This document shows, one piece after another, positions 43,337-52,156 of a stretch of 64,000 bases of DNA (position 1 is its first letter; each line of letters begins with the position of its first letter). Where the stretch lies: the NCBI RefSeq assembly GCF_020026915.1, contig NZ_JAINUY010000001.1, positions 1 to 64,000 of the forward strand, given 5' to 3'. The notes under the pieces were generated by a model. It worked only from the letters and a program-made list of their open reading frames with translations. It made no database searches and was not told where the DNA came from. The DNA is from Flavobacterium potami. Lineage in GTDB: Bacteria > Bacteroidota > Bacteroidia > Flavobacteriales > Flavobacteriaceae. A program made the translations under genes and the position numbers.

Positions 43337-44053
43337 TTAAGGATTAGTAGACCAAATACTGCTGTTTTTAATAAACACTCTTCGGTTTAATTTTAACTGT
43401 GCAATGATCAAATCTGCCATATCTTCAGATTGCATAACTTTCTCTGGGTTTCCGTCAGTCAGATTTAAATCTTTTGCCATGTCAGTTGCAACCGTACTTG
43501 GAGTTAACGCTGTAACACGAATATTGTGTTTACGCATTTCCTGCATCAACGAGTCGGTTAAACCTAAAACCGCAAATTTAGACGCACTGTAAGCACTTGT
43601 CAAAGCATTTCCATTTAATCCAGCAGTCGAAGAAATGTTGATGATATCTCCAGATTGTCTTTCGATCATGCTTGGAATAATGGCTCGTGTTGTAAAATAC
43701 GTTCCCATTAAATTTACCTGAATGATTCTTTCCCAGGCTTCTGGCTCTAATTCTAAGAATTTTCCAAAAGAGGCAATTCCGGCGCTGTTGATCAAAATAT
43801 CGATATGTTTAAATTCGGCCAACGCTTTTTCTGCCGCTTTATTGATTGAATCAATATCAGAAACGTCTGCCGCTAATGCCAACGCTTTTACACCTAAATT
43901 AGAAGCTTCGTCAGCCAATTGTTCAATATCTTTTTGAGTTCTTGAAACCAAAATTAGATTTACGCCTTCTTTAGCCAAAGCAATGGCAACAGCTTTTCCA
44001 ATTCCTTTTCCTGCGCCCGTAATAAAGGCGTTTTTATTTTTTAAGTCGGTCAT
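43337..44053 (-). CDS. FabG-like SDR 3-ketoacyl-ACP reductase family protein
   Basis: A 238-residue classical short-chain dehydrogenase. It has the cofactor loop [25 protein letters not shown], catalytic Ser in [11 protein letters not shown] and YSASK. It could reduce a 3-ketoacyl thioester or another carbonyl; the FabG label is by similarity only. I start it at 44053 ([13 protein letters not shown]), since the upstream 11 residues precede the normal fold start. Confidence 0.88.
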   Translation of the reverse strand: MTDLKNKNAFITGAGKGIGKAVAIALAKEGVNLILVSRTQKDIEQLADEASNLGVKALALAADVSDIDSINKAAEKALAEFKHIDILINSAGIASFGKFLELEPEAWERIIQVNLMGTYFTTRAIIPSMIERQSGDIINISSTAGLNGNALTSAYSASKFAVLGLTDSLMQEMRKHNIRVTALTPSTVATDMAKDLNLTDGNPEKVMQSEDMADLIIAQLKLNRRVFIKNSSIWSTNP

Positions 44054-44167
44054 GATTGTAATTTTATAAAATGCAGAAAGCATCATTTAAGACTTACAAA
44101 AATAAGCTTTTGCAAACTAAAATGATGCTTTAAAAAGTATTCTTAATCTAAGTTTAACAACTTTAGA

Positions 44168-44755
44168 TTATTCTTTCAGAACCATGTCAATACACATTAC
44201 AGCTCCTAAAATTAATTGTCTCAACGGACTGTCGGAAGCAACTGTATCTTCAATTTGAAGAACGTAATTGTCGGCACTCGTGAAAAACTCTTTTCCTAAT
44301 CCTGCCCATTTTTTACTTACTTGAGCCAACTGTCTGTTTTCGTGAGAGAATTTAAAATCCCAGCCTGTCCATTTTCCTTGAAGCGTTGCAACTGGTTTTT
44401 CATTTTTGTCCAGAATATCAAATTTTCCTCCAATAGAAAAGAATTTTTGTTTGAATGTTCCAACCAAACGATCTTTTTCGTCCAATACTTCTACAGTTGA
44501 TCTGAAAATCGCAACACCTCTTCGTACTGTAATTAATTTTTCGCCAGAAGCGGTTGTAATTTCGATATTAAATGGAGTCGCTCTTTTATAATCGGTAAAG
44601 CGAAGTATTTTAGTGAAAAAACCAAGATTGTTTTCTCGGCAGTTCATGATGATTTGATTGCTTTCTGGATTGTAAATGTCGTAATTGTTTGCGGCTTTAA
44701 ACATTCCAACATGTTCTTTTACTAAAAATAGATTTTGGCTTAAAATAGGATTCAT
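44168..44755 (-). CDS. LURP-one/phospholipid-scramblase-related protein
   Basis: A 195-residue protein with the tubby-like LURP-one fold pattern: LFLVKEHVGMFKAANNYDIY, IMNCRENNLGFFTKILRF, KLITVRRGVAIFRSTVEVLD, FDILDKNEKPVATLQGKW. The final segment (SPLRQLILGAVMCIDMVLKE) is hydrophobic and could touch the membrane. The family binds phospholipids or is of unknown role in bacteria. The next gene downstream is the SDR. Confidence 0.82.
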   Translation of the reverse strand: MNPILSQNLFLVKEHVGMFKAANNYDIYNPESNQIIMNCRENNLGFFTKILRFTDYKRATPFNIEITTASGEKLITVRRGVAIFRSTVEVLDEKDRLVGTFKQKFFSIGGKFDILDKNEKPVATLQGKWTGWDFKFSHENRQLAQVSKKWAGLGKEFFTSADNYVLQIEDTVASDSPLRQLILGAVMCIDMVLKE

Positions 44756-44788
44756 GAATTTTGCGTGTAATTATTTGAGTTTATTAAA

Positions 44789-45481
44789 TTATTCTATGAG
44801 AAATTTAGCTTTCACAATACTTGTTATTTTTATCTTTTCAAATTCAATATTAGGTTCTTCAGGAGTACTTTCGGCTTCATATCTGTTTATGTTGCGACTA
44901 ATTATCCTTGCATAAGTATTGTTTGTTTCGTCGTCATAACTAGTAATTTCCTGAACATTGCCAACTTTCTGATTTAATGCTTTTGTAAAACTTTCTGCCC
45001 TTTGTTTCGCATCTAAAATTGCTTTTGCATTAAGTGAAAATACAATTTTCTTTTTATCTGTATTTTCAATTTTTTCAATTCGTACATTCGAAACTCCGAT
45101 TTTTTCTAATCCAACAAAGACTTTTGAAGTTTCGATTGCATTTTTAACTATGATGGAATACGATTTTGATTTAAAGATATCATTTTGTTTTAGTAGATAA
45201 TTTTTAAAATTACTGGACATATCATTCACAGTAACATCTTTTTCGATATTGATTCCGATTTCCTTTAATTTTGAAAGCATTTCTTTCTCCAGATCTTCTA
45301 CTGATTTTTTTCCTTTGGAATCTTTTTCACTTAGTAAAACATTAATCCAGATTTTATTAGGAACTACCAATGTATCTGCTTGACCAGAAACTTCTATAAA
45401 AGGTTTATCAATTGAATTTTTAGTTTGGGAAAAAGAATTTACAGTTGCAAATGCTAATAACGCGAATAGTAGTTGTTTCAT
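44789..45481 (-). CDS. SIMPL (DUF541) domain exported protein
   Basis: A 230-residue protein with a signal peptide (MKQLLFALLAFATVNSFS) and one SIMPL domain: FIEVSGQADTLVVPNKIWIN, DVTVNDMSSNFKN, AKAILDAKQRAESFTKALNQ, GNVQEITSYDD. SIMPL proteins act outside the cytoplasm, often in stress-related clusters, but the biochemical role is not settled. I start it at 45481 because the longer frame overlaps the vWA gene and hides the signal peptide. It is the last gene of the sigma/anti-sigma/vWA cluster. Confidence 0.85.
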   Translation of the reverse strand: MKQLLFALLAFATVNSFSQTKNSIDKPFIEVSGQADTLVVPNKIWINVLLSEKDSKGKKSVEDLEKEMLSKLKEIGINIEKDVTVNDMSSNFKNYLLKQNDIFKSKSYSIIVKNAIETSKVFVGLEKIGVSNVRIEKIENTDKKKIVFSLNAKAILDAKQRAESFTKALNQKVGNVQEITSYDDETNNTYARIISRNINRYEAESTPEEPNIEFEKIKITSIVKAKFLIE

Positions 45482-45518
45482 TGTTTTAAATTGATTTTCA
45501 AATGTAATAAAATTTTGA

Positions 45519-47690
45519 TTAATTGTACTGTTTAGAAGTTTCAACCAAACGAATAAACTCTGCCTTATAACCGTCGACATCATTTGAATTTCCTTGTTTT
45601 GCCAATTTTACAATTTCTTCAGAAGATTTGTCAGCGATTAATTTTGAAGCTCTCAATTTCAATCCAAACCAAGCAACGGCAGAACTAAATTTCATATCAT
45701 CACTCGCTTTTTCTAAAGCAACCGATTTGTTTTCTATAACTTGAACCATTTCGATGCTTTTTTCTCCGTCAGGTTTTTTATAACGGAATTTGATTGTTGC
45801 CAATTCATTACTATAATTGTTTGAAGCAGTTTCTGTTTTGGTGTATTTTAAAGCATCTGGTTGTTCTGCTAAATAATTGCTTTTTACACCAGCTGGAATA
45901 ATTTCGTACAAAGCCGTTACAGTATGATTACTTCCTAATTCGCCCGCATCAATTGCATCGTTTTTAAAATCTTCTGGACGCAATTTTCTGTTTTCATAAC
46001 CAATCAAACGATAAGACTGAACTTGTTTTGGATTAAATTCAATCTGGATTTTTACATCTTTTGCAATAGCAAACATAGAACCTTTGAATTCTTTTCCTAA
46101 AAAACGATTTGCTTCCTGAATATTGTCGATATAAGCATAATTTCCGTTTCCTTTATCAGCCAAGATTTCCATTTTGCTGTCTTTGTAATTTCCCATTCCA
46201 TAACCTAGACAAGTCAAGAAAACGCCTGTTTTTCTTTTTTCTTCGATTAATTTTTCCATATCATTATTCGAAGAACTTCCCACGTTGAAATCTCCGTCAG
46301 TCGCTAGAATTACGCGATTGTTTCCTCCTTTGATGAAATTTTCTGTAGCAGTTTTATAAGCCAATTCAATTCCTGCGCCGCCTGCAGTGCTTCCTCCAGA
46401 TTGCAATTTGTCTAAGGCATCAATAATTGTCTTTTTCTCATCTCCAGAAGTTGGCGGTAAAACCATTCCTGCAGCGCCAGCATAAACAACAATGGCGACT
46501 TTGTCTTTTGCTCTTAATTCATTCACCAAAATCTTCATAGATTGTTTTAATAAAGGCAATTTGTTCATGTCGCCCATTGAACCCGAAACGTCAATTAAGA
46601 AAACAAGATTAGAAGCAGGTAAATCGTTTGTTGGAATGTTTTTTCCCTGTAAACCAATTTTAAGAATTTTATTGTTTGAATTCCAAGGCGAATCGCTCAC
46701 TTCCGTATTTATAGAAAACGGATGTTCATTTTTTGGTTGCGGATAAGTGTATTTGAAAAAATTAACCATTTCTTCGACACGAACTGCATCTTTTGGAACT
46801 TGTTGTCCGTTGTTTAAAAAACGTCTGATATTCGTATAAGAAGCATTGTCAACATCAATAGAAAAAGTAGAAAGTGGTGCTGTTTTCGGACTTTCGAAAG
46901 CATTTTCTACAAAAGTGTCATAATCTTCTTGTGTTGGTTCATTCGGAATTGGAAGAATATTTAATTTTTTGTCCAGTTCTTTTTCGGTAAGATTTTTATA
47001 AATTTCATTTTTGGTTGAAATTACAACTACACCATTTGGATTGTTAACAAAAGTATTGTTTTGATCTTTTAAAACATGTACATCTTTAATGTCATTTGGG
47101 TTGATTTTTGCAATTTGATGTGCTTTAGCCACAACGCCATCCACAATATAGGAAGGTTCGTTTTTTGAAGAAATTGAGGAAGATTCTTTTGGCATCTGAA
47201 AATTTGAATTTGATAGATATCCAACATTATTTTGAACTTGAATTCCTGCAACTTTTCCTTGCATTGCAACTGGAGAAGCTTGTTTCGCTTCTTTTTTTTC
47301 TCTTCTTCTTTCAGCACGTTCGTAACTTCTGGAATTATAATCGGAAGTACTTTCACTTTGTCCATAACCAATAACTACAACTTCGCTTAAAGTTTGGTTG
47401 TATGCTTTAAGTCGTATATTAATGGTATTTGAGTTTTGAACTTTTTGCTTTTGCGTTTCATATCCAATAAAGCTGAAAACTAGCATATCTCCTGGTTTTG
47501 CCTGGATGCTATATTTTCCGTCGAAATCAGTTGCAGTGCCTGTTTTTGAAGTCTGATTAAAGATGTTTACCCCTGGAATAGGCTGTTTGTAGTCATCTGA
47601 AATAATTCCAGAAATAGTTCTTTCTTGTGCCATACTTACGAAACATATAAGCATAGCAATAGCTGATGAAATAAGTTTTAAACTTTTCAT
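45519..47690 (-). CDS. SusC N-terminal module fused to a YfbK-type vWA protein
   Basis: A 723-residue exported protein. Signal peptide 1-22. A carboxypeptidase-regulatory-like domain follows (25-105), ending LSEVVVIGYG as in SusC receptors. An Arg/Lys/Glu-rich linker comes next, then a plug-like half (140-228) with YIVDG, INPNDIKDVHVLKD and NGVVVISTKN. There is no beta-barrel. Instead a vWF_N-type region (about 255-325) leads to a vWA domain with a complete MIDAS start, DVSGSMG (Asp367, Ser369, Ser371), and a DUF3520-type tail. This mixes a receptor front with an adhesion/metal-binding domain. It probably works in the periplasm or at the outer membrane. Confidence 0.88.
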   Translation of the reverse strand: MKSLKLISSAIAMLICFVSMAQERTISGIISDDYKQPIPGVNIFNQTSKTGTATDFDGKYSIQAKPGDMLVFSFIGYETQKQKVQNSNTINIRLKAYNQTLSEVVVIGYGQSESTSDYNSRSYERAERRREKKEAKQASPVAMQGKVAGIQVQNNVGYLSNSNFQMPKESSSISSKNEPSYIVDGVVAKAHQIAKINPNDIKDVHVLKDQNNTFVNNPNGVVVISTKNEIYKNLTEKELDKKLNILPIPNEPTQEDYDTFVENAFESPKTAPLSTFSIDVDNASYTNIRRFLNNGQQVPKDAVRVEEMVNFFKYTYPQPKNEHPFSINTEVSDSPWNSNNKILKIGLQGKNIPTNDLPASNLVFLIDVSGSMGDMNKLPLLKQSMKILVNELRAKDKVAIVVYAGAAGMVLPPTSGDEKKTIIDALDKLQSGGSTAGGAGIELAYKTATENFIKGGNNRVILATDGDFNVGSSSNNDMEKLIEEKRKTGVFLTCLGYGMGNYKDSKMEILADKGNGNYAYIDNIQEANRFLGKEFKGSMFAIAKDVKIQIEFNPKQVQSYRLIGYENRKLRPEDFKNDAIDAGELGSNHTVTALYEIIPAGVKSNYLAEQPDALKYTKTETASNNYSNELATIKFRYKKPDGEKSIEMVQVIENKSVALEKASDDMKFSSAVAWFGLKLRASKLIADKSSEEIVKLAKQGNSNDVDGYKAEFIRLVETSKQYN

Positions 47691-47722
47691 GATAATAAGT
47701 TTTAGAATTAATGTTGAGATTT

Positions 47723-47755
47723 AACTTTGTCAAAGCTGCAGACTTTGACAAAGTT
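47723..47755. repeat. CTTTGTCAAAG-family palindrome, copy 3
   Basis: AACTTTGTCAAAG and CTTTGACAAAGTT are perfect 13-bp arms around CTGCAGA-like centre. It lies between the anti-sigma and vWA genes of the cluster. Confidence 0.85.
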
Positions 47756-47769
47756 TTATAGAAGTATGA

Positions 47770-48729
47770 TTATTTTTTAGGAGTTGGTTTTCCGTTTTTT
47801 GTAGTGATAATGACAACACCTTTTTTACCTTTTTCGCCATATTTAGAAGTAGCTTCAAGATCTTGTAAAATGGTGATGGTTTTTATTTCCTGTTTGTCTA
47901 AAGGCGCATAAGGACTCGTCGGATTTTTTCCGAATAAATCATTTTCAGAGTAATAAATACCGTCGATAATGTATAAAGGTTCATCTAAAATAACGAGTGA
48001 ATCTATATTTTCTGGCTCAAAATTCGGCATTTCGCTTTGCAACATTTTGTCTTTTTTAGCCTCGTCGCTATGTGCCATTGCATTTCCGTTTAGAATAATC
48101 AAAGGAGCATTTTTCTTCGCTTTTTGAGTTGGAGCAGAAGCCATTTTTGCAGATCGAAATCCATTTTCTCTTTTGTATTCCATTTCCGCAGAAACCTCTT
48201 TTTTAGAAATAAAGTCATTATCATTTTCGTCAGAAGCTTCACTTCTAACAGGTGCATTAGCAGAAACAACAACATCTGCAGCAATTTGTCCGACTGGAGC
48301 AGATGGAACAGCTTCGGCTTGTGGAACTGCTATTTCCTGAATTGCTACTCTTTCTTTATTTTTAGTTTGATTTTCTAAAATTTTAACGGCTTCTTCATTC
48401 GAAACAATTCCAGAATCTGAAGACGGATTTGATTTTTTTTGATCTAAAATTGGTTCTTGCGACTTTTTAGTTTCCTGAATCACCACTTTTTGAGTTTCTT
48501 TTACAACTTCTTTATCGGTATGTAAAAATTGAGATCCTAATGAAATTAATAATAGAAGAGAAGCGGCAAAGGCAATTTTTTTCCATAATGCAATGGTGTT
48601 TTTGTCTTCTTTTTTGTCCAGTTTTTCTTCAACTCGCGACCAGACTTTTTCCATTCCGGGAAAGTCTTTAAACTCCTCATTTAGCGAAGCTTGTTTTATT
48701 TTGTCAAATAATTTATCTTGATTGTCCAT
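47770..48729 (-). CDS. Anti-sigma-factor-like membrane protein with a TonB-plug half
   Basis: A 319-residue protein directly after the sigma factor gene (2-base gap). The first 50 residues are cytosolic and helical (LFDKIKQASLNEEFKDFPGM, then EKVWSRVEEKLDKKEDK), as in small anti-sigma factors. One membrane helix is at 51-69 (KIAFAASLLLLISLGSQFL). The periplasmic part is disordered up to about 245. Residues 249-312 form a plug-like half: PLYIIDG, LDKQEIKTITILQD and KYGEKGKKGVVIITTKNG. The anti-sigma role is inferred from position and topology. No ZAS zinc motif is present. Confidence 0.78.
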   Translation of the reverse strand: MDNQDKLFDKIKQASLNEEFKDFPGMEKVWSRVEEKLDKKEDKNTIALWKKIAFAASLLLLISLGSQFLHTDKEVVKETQKVVIQETKKSQEPILDQKKSNPSSDSGIVSNEEAVKILENQTKNKERVAIQEIAVPQAEAVPSAPVGQIAADVVVSANAPVRSEASDENDNDFISKKEVSAEMEYKRENGFRSAKMASAPTQKAKKNAPLIILNGNAMAHSDEAKKDKMLQSEMPNFEPENIDSLVILDEPLYIIDGIYYSENDLFGKNPTSPYAPLDKQEIKTITILQDLEATSKYGEKGKKGVVIITTKNGKPTPKK

Positions 48730-48731
48730 GA

Positions 48732-49268
48732 CTATTTTGCTTTTTGATAATACAGTTTATTAACCAGTTCTTTCAGTTTGGTCTTAGCGGCATTCAATTG
48801 TGATTTTGAGGTGCCTTCGGAGATCTTCAGCATTTCGGCTATTTCTTTATGTCCGTAACCTTCTATCACAAAAAGGTTAAAAACAGTTTTACAGCCATCA
48901 GGAATGTGGTTTAATAAATTAAGTAAATCTTCTTCTTCTAATGTGTTTAGTTCGTCGACAGAAGGCTGAGAAATCAGCTTTACGTCGTCGAGATACATGT
49001 TGAAGTTGGTTGCTTTTCTGATTGTCGCCAAACAATGATTTACAGTTATTCTTTTGGCCCATGCTTCAAAAGCATAAGCTTCTTTTAACTGATCCAGTTT
49101 GGTGAAAATAGTAAAGAACGAATCGTCCAAAGCTTCTTCTATTTCTTCTTCCTTTTTTAAATATCTTTTGCAAAGGCGGTACAACTTCGGCGCCATGTAT
49201 TCGTACACCTCGCGCTGCGCATCGCGGTGCATTTTTCTACAGTTTGCTATTTGAGTCTCGTTTATCAC
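48732..49268 (-). CDS. ECF RNA polymerase sigma factor
   Basis: A 178-residue sigma-70 family ECF factor. Region 2 (about 20-90) has YLKKEEEIEEALDDSFFTIF and AYAFEAWAKRITVNHCLATI. Region 4 (about 115-170) has the helix-turn-helix GYGHKEIAEMLKISEGTSKS followed by QLNAAKTKLKELV. Region 3 is missing, as in all ECF factors. It is the first gene of a minus-strand cluster with an anti-sigma-like protein, the SusC-N/vWA protein and a SIMPL protein. It should respond to an envelope signal and may read its own promoter; this is inference. Confidence 0.9.
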   Translation of the reverse strand: MINETQIANCRKMHRDAQREVYEYMAPKLYRLCKRYLKKEEEIEEALDDSFFTIFTKLDQLKEAYAFEAWAKRITVNHCLATIRKATNFNMYLDDVKLISQPSVDELNTLEEEDLLNLLNHIPDGCKTVFNLFVIEGYGHKEIAEMLKISEGTSKSQLNAAKTKLKELVNKLYYQKAK

Positions 49269-49352
49269 AATTGTTGTCTTTCTTATATAGAGAGATAAAA
49301 AGATAAAAAGGTTGGGACGGAGGTGAAAAAAAATATTAAAATATTTTTTTTA

Positions 49353-49386
49353 GGGGCAAAGGTACAGAGTTACAAAGTGACAAAGG
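49353..49386. repeat. CAAAGG-family repeat, copy 1
   Basis: The words GGGGCAAAGGTACAGAG and TTACAAAGTGACAAAGG lie upstream of the sigma-factor gene. The same vocabulary is found at 57618, 57871, 62351 and 62442. Confidence 0.65.
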
Positions 49387-49417
49387 TTTTTATTGTTGGG
49401 GCGGATATGAAAAAAGT

Positions 49418-49913
49418 TTATTTTTTTATTTTAATTGCATTAATTAATCTTTCCCCAAAAAAAGGAATACTTCCAAAATTATCGATGCAATCCTGCAGAG
49501 AGTTCAATTTTTCGAGTTTGGGTAATATGAAATTTTCAAAATCTGATTTTAATTCTTTATAGAAATCAGTCATATCTGTATGGTTTTCTAAAAGATAACC
49601 ATTTTTGTTTCTAAATGAATGCATATTATTCTTATCGCTAACATATGAATTTTCTCTTTGATATATTATTGAATCATATATTTGAGGCTTTTTGGTAACA
49701 TCTTTCATTTCTGATTTTAGAACTATTACTATATTGAAGCAAAAAATTAACTCTGTCTTTAGTGTTCCATGAAAAATTCTGTAAATTAATTAAAGTATAA
49801 AAATCCCCTTTGTCTTTCCACCAAGTTTGACCACTAGTTTTGTACTCCAAATTCTTTAGAGTTGGTTTTAAATAAGATTTTATAAACTCAAGCTGTTTTT
49901 CTTTTGCATTCAT
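49418..49913 (-). pseudogene. DUF4304-like gene broken by a one-base frameshift
   Basis: Two overlapping reading frames (49674-49913 and 49418-49708) together make one DUF4304-type protein. The first starts MNAKEKQLEFIKSYLKPTLK and reads TSGQTWWKDKGDFYTLINLQ NFSWNTKDRVNF in frame, then falls into nonsense. If one T is removed from the six T (plus strand A-run 49741-49746), the text continues FCFNIVIVLKSEMKDVTKKP and joins the second frame, which ends PKLEKLNSLQDCIDNFGSIP and beyond. The repaired protein would have 164 residues. Either the gene is inactive, or the run is a phase-variable or misread homopolymer. Confidence 0.82.
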
Positions 49914-49920
49914 TCGGAAT

Positions 49921-50757
49921 CTATTTAATCGGCAACGTCAATTTATAAATTTTGGTTTCTAAAGCTTCTGTATCATTGTCTTCGCAAAGTAAAAACTCAA
50001 TTTTATTGTTTTCTTTTTTATAAAGAGTCAAACCTTCAAATTTGTTTGTGGAAGTTATTTTTTGAGTGAAATCTATTTTCATGGTTTTAACATCGATTCT
50101 TCCGATGAAACTTCCTAAGATTGCGCCGTCGTCGTAAGTCGATTTAGTGTCTTCTGCAGTTGAAAGGAAATAAATTTTATCATCGACCAAAATGGCATCT
50201 GTAAAACTGGAACGAACGCCTTTTATTTTTGGGAGTTTATAGTTAACAGAAATCAAAGCAAATTCTTCTCCGAGATTTTTAGCGTGAATCGTAAAAATCG
50301 TGTTTTTGTTCGAAATGCCATTTCCTCGATTGAATAAATACCAATTTTCTCCATCAAAAATAGCGCCTTCTAAATTGAAATCTTCTGGTTTTATTTCGCC
50401 AAAATTCTGCATTACAGCATATAAGTCTACTAAATTGTTTTTTTGTAAAACGGTTTTCGATTTAAGATCAAACTCAATCATTTTATTTCGGTTTTCTGTT
50501 GAACCAGAACCAAAAACATAAAGTGTATCGTTATGATGCGTTATAGATTCGAAATCGGGTTTTTGACTTTTCGGAATATTTGCCGTTGCATTGTCAATTA
50601 AAGCGTGTTGGTTTAATTGTTTGCTTTCGATATTGTATTCGTATAAGAATCCGCTATTATCGCCAATTACGTAAAGGGCGTCATTATTTAAGAATAATCC
50701 TGATGCCGAACCTATTCCGATAATTTGAAATAATATTTCTAAGGTGAATTTTTCCAT
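49921..50757 (-). CDS. DUF6929-like beta-propeller protein
   Basis: A 278-residue protein built of repeated strands such as ASGLFLNNDALYVIGDNSGF, FESITHHNDTLYVFGSGSTE and TDAILVDDKIYFLSTAEDT. The Asp-Asn-Ser/Gly turns fit a single propeller of about five to six blades. There is no signal peptide that I can see, so it may be cytosolic. The family assignment is tentative and the function unknown. It lies 7 bases downstream of the start of the broken DUF4304 gene on the same strand, so the two may be cotranscribed. Confidence 0.65.
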   Translation of the reverse strand: MEKFTLEILFQIIGIGSASGLFLNNDALYVIGDNSGFLYEYNIESKQLNQHALIDNATANIPKSQKPDFESITHHNDTLYVFGSGSTENRNKMIEFDLKSKTVLQKNNLVDLYAVMQNFGEIKPEDFNLEGAIFDGENWYLFNRGNGISNKNTIFTIHAKNLGEEFALISVNYKLPKIKGVRSSFTDAILVDDKIYFLSTAEDTKSTYDDGAILGSFIGRIDVKTMKIDFTQKITSTNKFEGLTLYKKENNKIEFLLCEDNDTEALETKIYKLTLPIK

Positions 50758-50782
50758 GAATTGTTGTTTTGAAGTCTTTTTA

Positions 50783-51433
50783 TTAACGTGACTTTATCTT
50801 TTTAAATGTATTGTTCTTTTCGGCTTCTGAGATTGTTTTTTCTAGAATATCAACGATTGCTTTGCTTTTTAAATTGTTGTTGTGTTCGTAATTAATATTT
50901 ATATCTGAATTGTGTTCTTTCAATAAATTAAAATCATTAAAACGTTTTTCAATAATTTTATTATCATTTAAAATTTTGAAATTGCGATGACATGAATGAT
51001 CTACCATCAAATGATAAATTTGATTATTAGATTTTTCATATGTAAATTTTTTAATCTCTTCTTCTTCAATACTGTTTTTATTTTTAAAGTAAATATGCCA
51101 GAAAATATTGTTATCATCTAAAGTCTCAGCGTATTTAGCACATATACTTATCTTTGTAAAATACTTTCGTCCTTTCTCAATCCAAAAAATATAAACTGGA
51201 TCATTTGGAAAATCTTCAAAACAAAAATCATCCATTTCAGATGGATTTACATCATAAGCTTTAACACTACCAACACAATAATGTTCGTAAATACAAATTG
51301 TATCTATTTTTCTGGATTGAAGCTCTTTGATGTAATTAGAAACTAATTCATCAATTTTGACTTCGGGGTTTGTTTGGGCTTTTCCATTACAACTTAATAA
51401 AATGAAAAATATAAGAGCAATTTTATTTAGCAT
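50783..51433 (-). CDS. Putative lipoprotein of unknown function
   Basis: A 216-residue exported protein that I do not recognise. The N-terminus MLNKIALIFFILLSCNGKAQ contains a lipobox-like LLSC, so it is probably a lipoprotein, although cleavage after KAQ is also possible. The rest is rich in Asn, Glu and Lys. Its start overlaps the end of the gene at 51423 by 11 bases, which indicates translational coupling. The two hypothetical genes probably act together. Confidence 0.65.
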   Translation of the reverse strand: MLNKIALIFFILLSCNGKAQTNPEVKIDELVSNYIKELQSRKIDTICIYEHYCVGSVKAYDVNPSEMDDFCFEDFPNDPVYIFWIEKGRKYFTKISICAKYAETLDDNNIFWHIYFKNKNSIEEEEIKKFTYEKSNNQIYHLMVDHSCHRNFKILNDNKIIEKRFNDFNLLKEHNSDININYEHNNNLKSKAIVDILEKTISEAEKNNTFKKIKSR

Positions 51434-51920
51434 TTTGTTTTATTGCTTTATAATTATTTATTAATTCCATTGTTACTTTATTTACTTCCTCACTCAATTT
51501 TGCTACAGGTTGAAAAACGATACATTCTCCAACGCTTATGTAAACTAAATGATCATCATCTGTCAAAATTTCATTATCCAAATCAGCTTGAGCAGAACTA
51601 TTCATACCGTAGGTTAAATATATTGGAGTGCCTTGGTTATAAAGTCTAATCGCTATTTCTTTAGCTCTTTTTAAAATCGCATTTTCAATATCTTTTTCTT
51701 CTTCAGCATATACTATTCTTGAGGCACATTGATAAAGGGAACAAAATCTCACATTTTTCTTTTCAGGGAGAATATTTATCGTTCCTTCAATTGGAGCTAA
51801 ATCGTCAAAGCATTTTCCAAACACTTCAATGAAAGCCTTTTGTGGATTTGAGTATTCTTTATTTTGAAAGAAAACCTGATTGACGAAAAATAAAAAGAAT
51901 ACAATACAAATATTTTTCAT
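51423..51920 (-). CDS. Exported protein of unknown function
   Basis: A 165-residue protein with a signal peptide (MKNICIVFFLFFVNQVFFQN). The mature part has three Cys (one in GKCFDDL, two in FCSLYQCAS) plus one in VGECIVFQ, so disulphides are possible. The middle (ILKRAKEIAIRLYNQGTPIY, ADLDNEILTDDDHLVYISVG) has alternating helix and strand. No family was recognised. It is upstream of and overlaps the putative lipoprotein gene. Confidence 0.65.
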   Translation of the reverse strand: MKNICIVFFLFFVNQVFFQNKEYSNPQKAFIEVFGKCFDDLAPIEGTINILPEKKNVRFCSLYQCASRIVYAEEEKDIENAILKRAKEIAIRLYNQGTPIYLTYGMNSSAQADLDNEILTDDDHLVYISVGECIVFQPVAKLSEEVNKVTMELINNYKAIKQNAK

Positions 51921-51976
51921 TTTTGGTTTTATATTTTAATCAATAAAAATAAAATGTTCTTTTGAAAATAACTGCC

Positions 51977-52060
51977 TAGCCCTGATAGTAATGGAAATAC
52001 TTTGAAAAGAAATTGTATTTTTTCTTGACAGAACAAAGCGACCAACGGAAGCTCTTGGAA
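51977..52060. repeat. TAGCCCTGATAG element, degraded copy
   Basis: Starts TAGCCCTGATAGTAATGGAA and contains AAGCGACCAACGGAAGCTCT near the end, matching the outline of the element at 15329 (TAGCCC-GATAG start, GCG/GGA and AGCTC end). The central hairpin is no longer good. It lies in the divergent spacer before the PPK2 gene. Confidence 0.5.
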
Positions 52061-52156
52061 TGGCTTAGAAAAAAGCAATTTATTGAAAAGTATTGCAATG
52101 AATAGCAGGAATATGCTTCGTAAAATTAGTATATTTATAATTCAAAATTTGAAAAT

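Noticed and set aside
47069-47371. A 100-codon minus-strand frame inside the vWA gene
   Set aside because: It is a shifted frame of the same strand within a strong coding region, and its composition is not protein-like.
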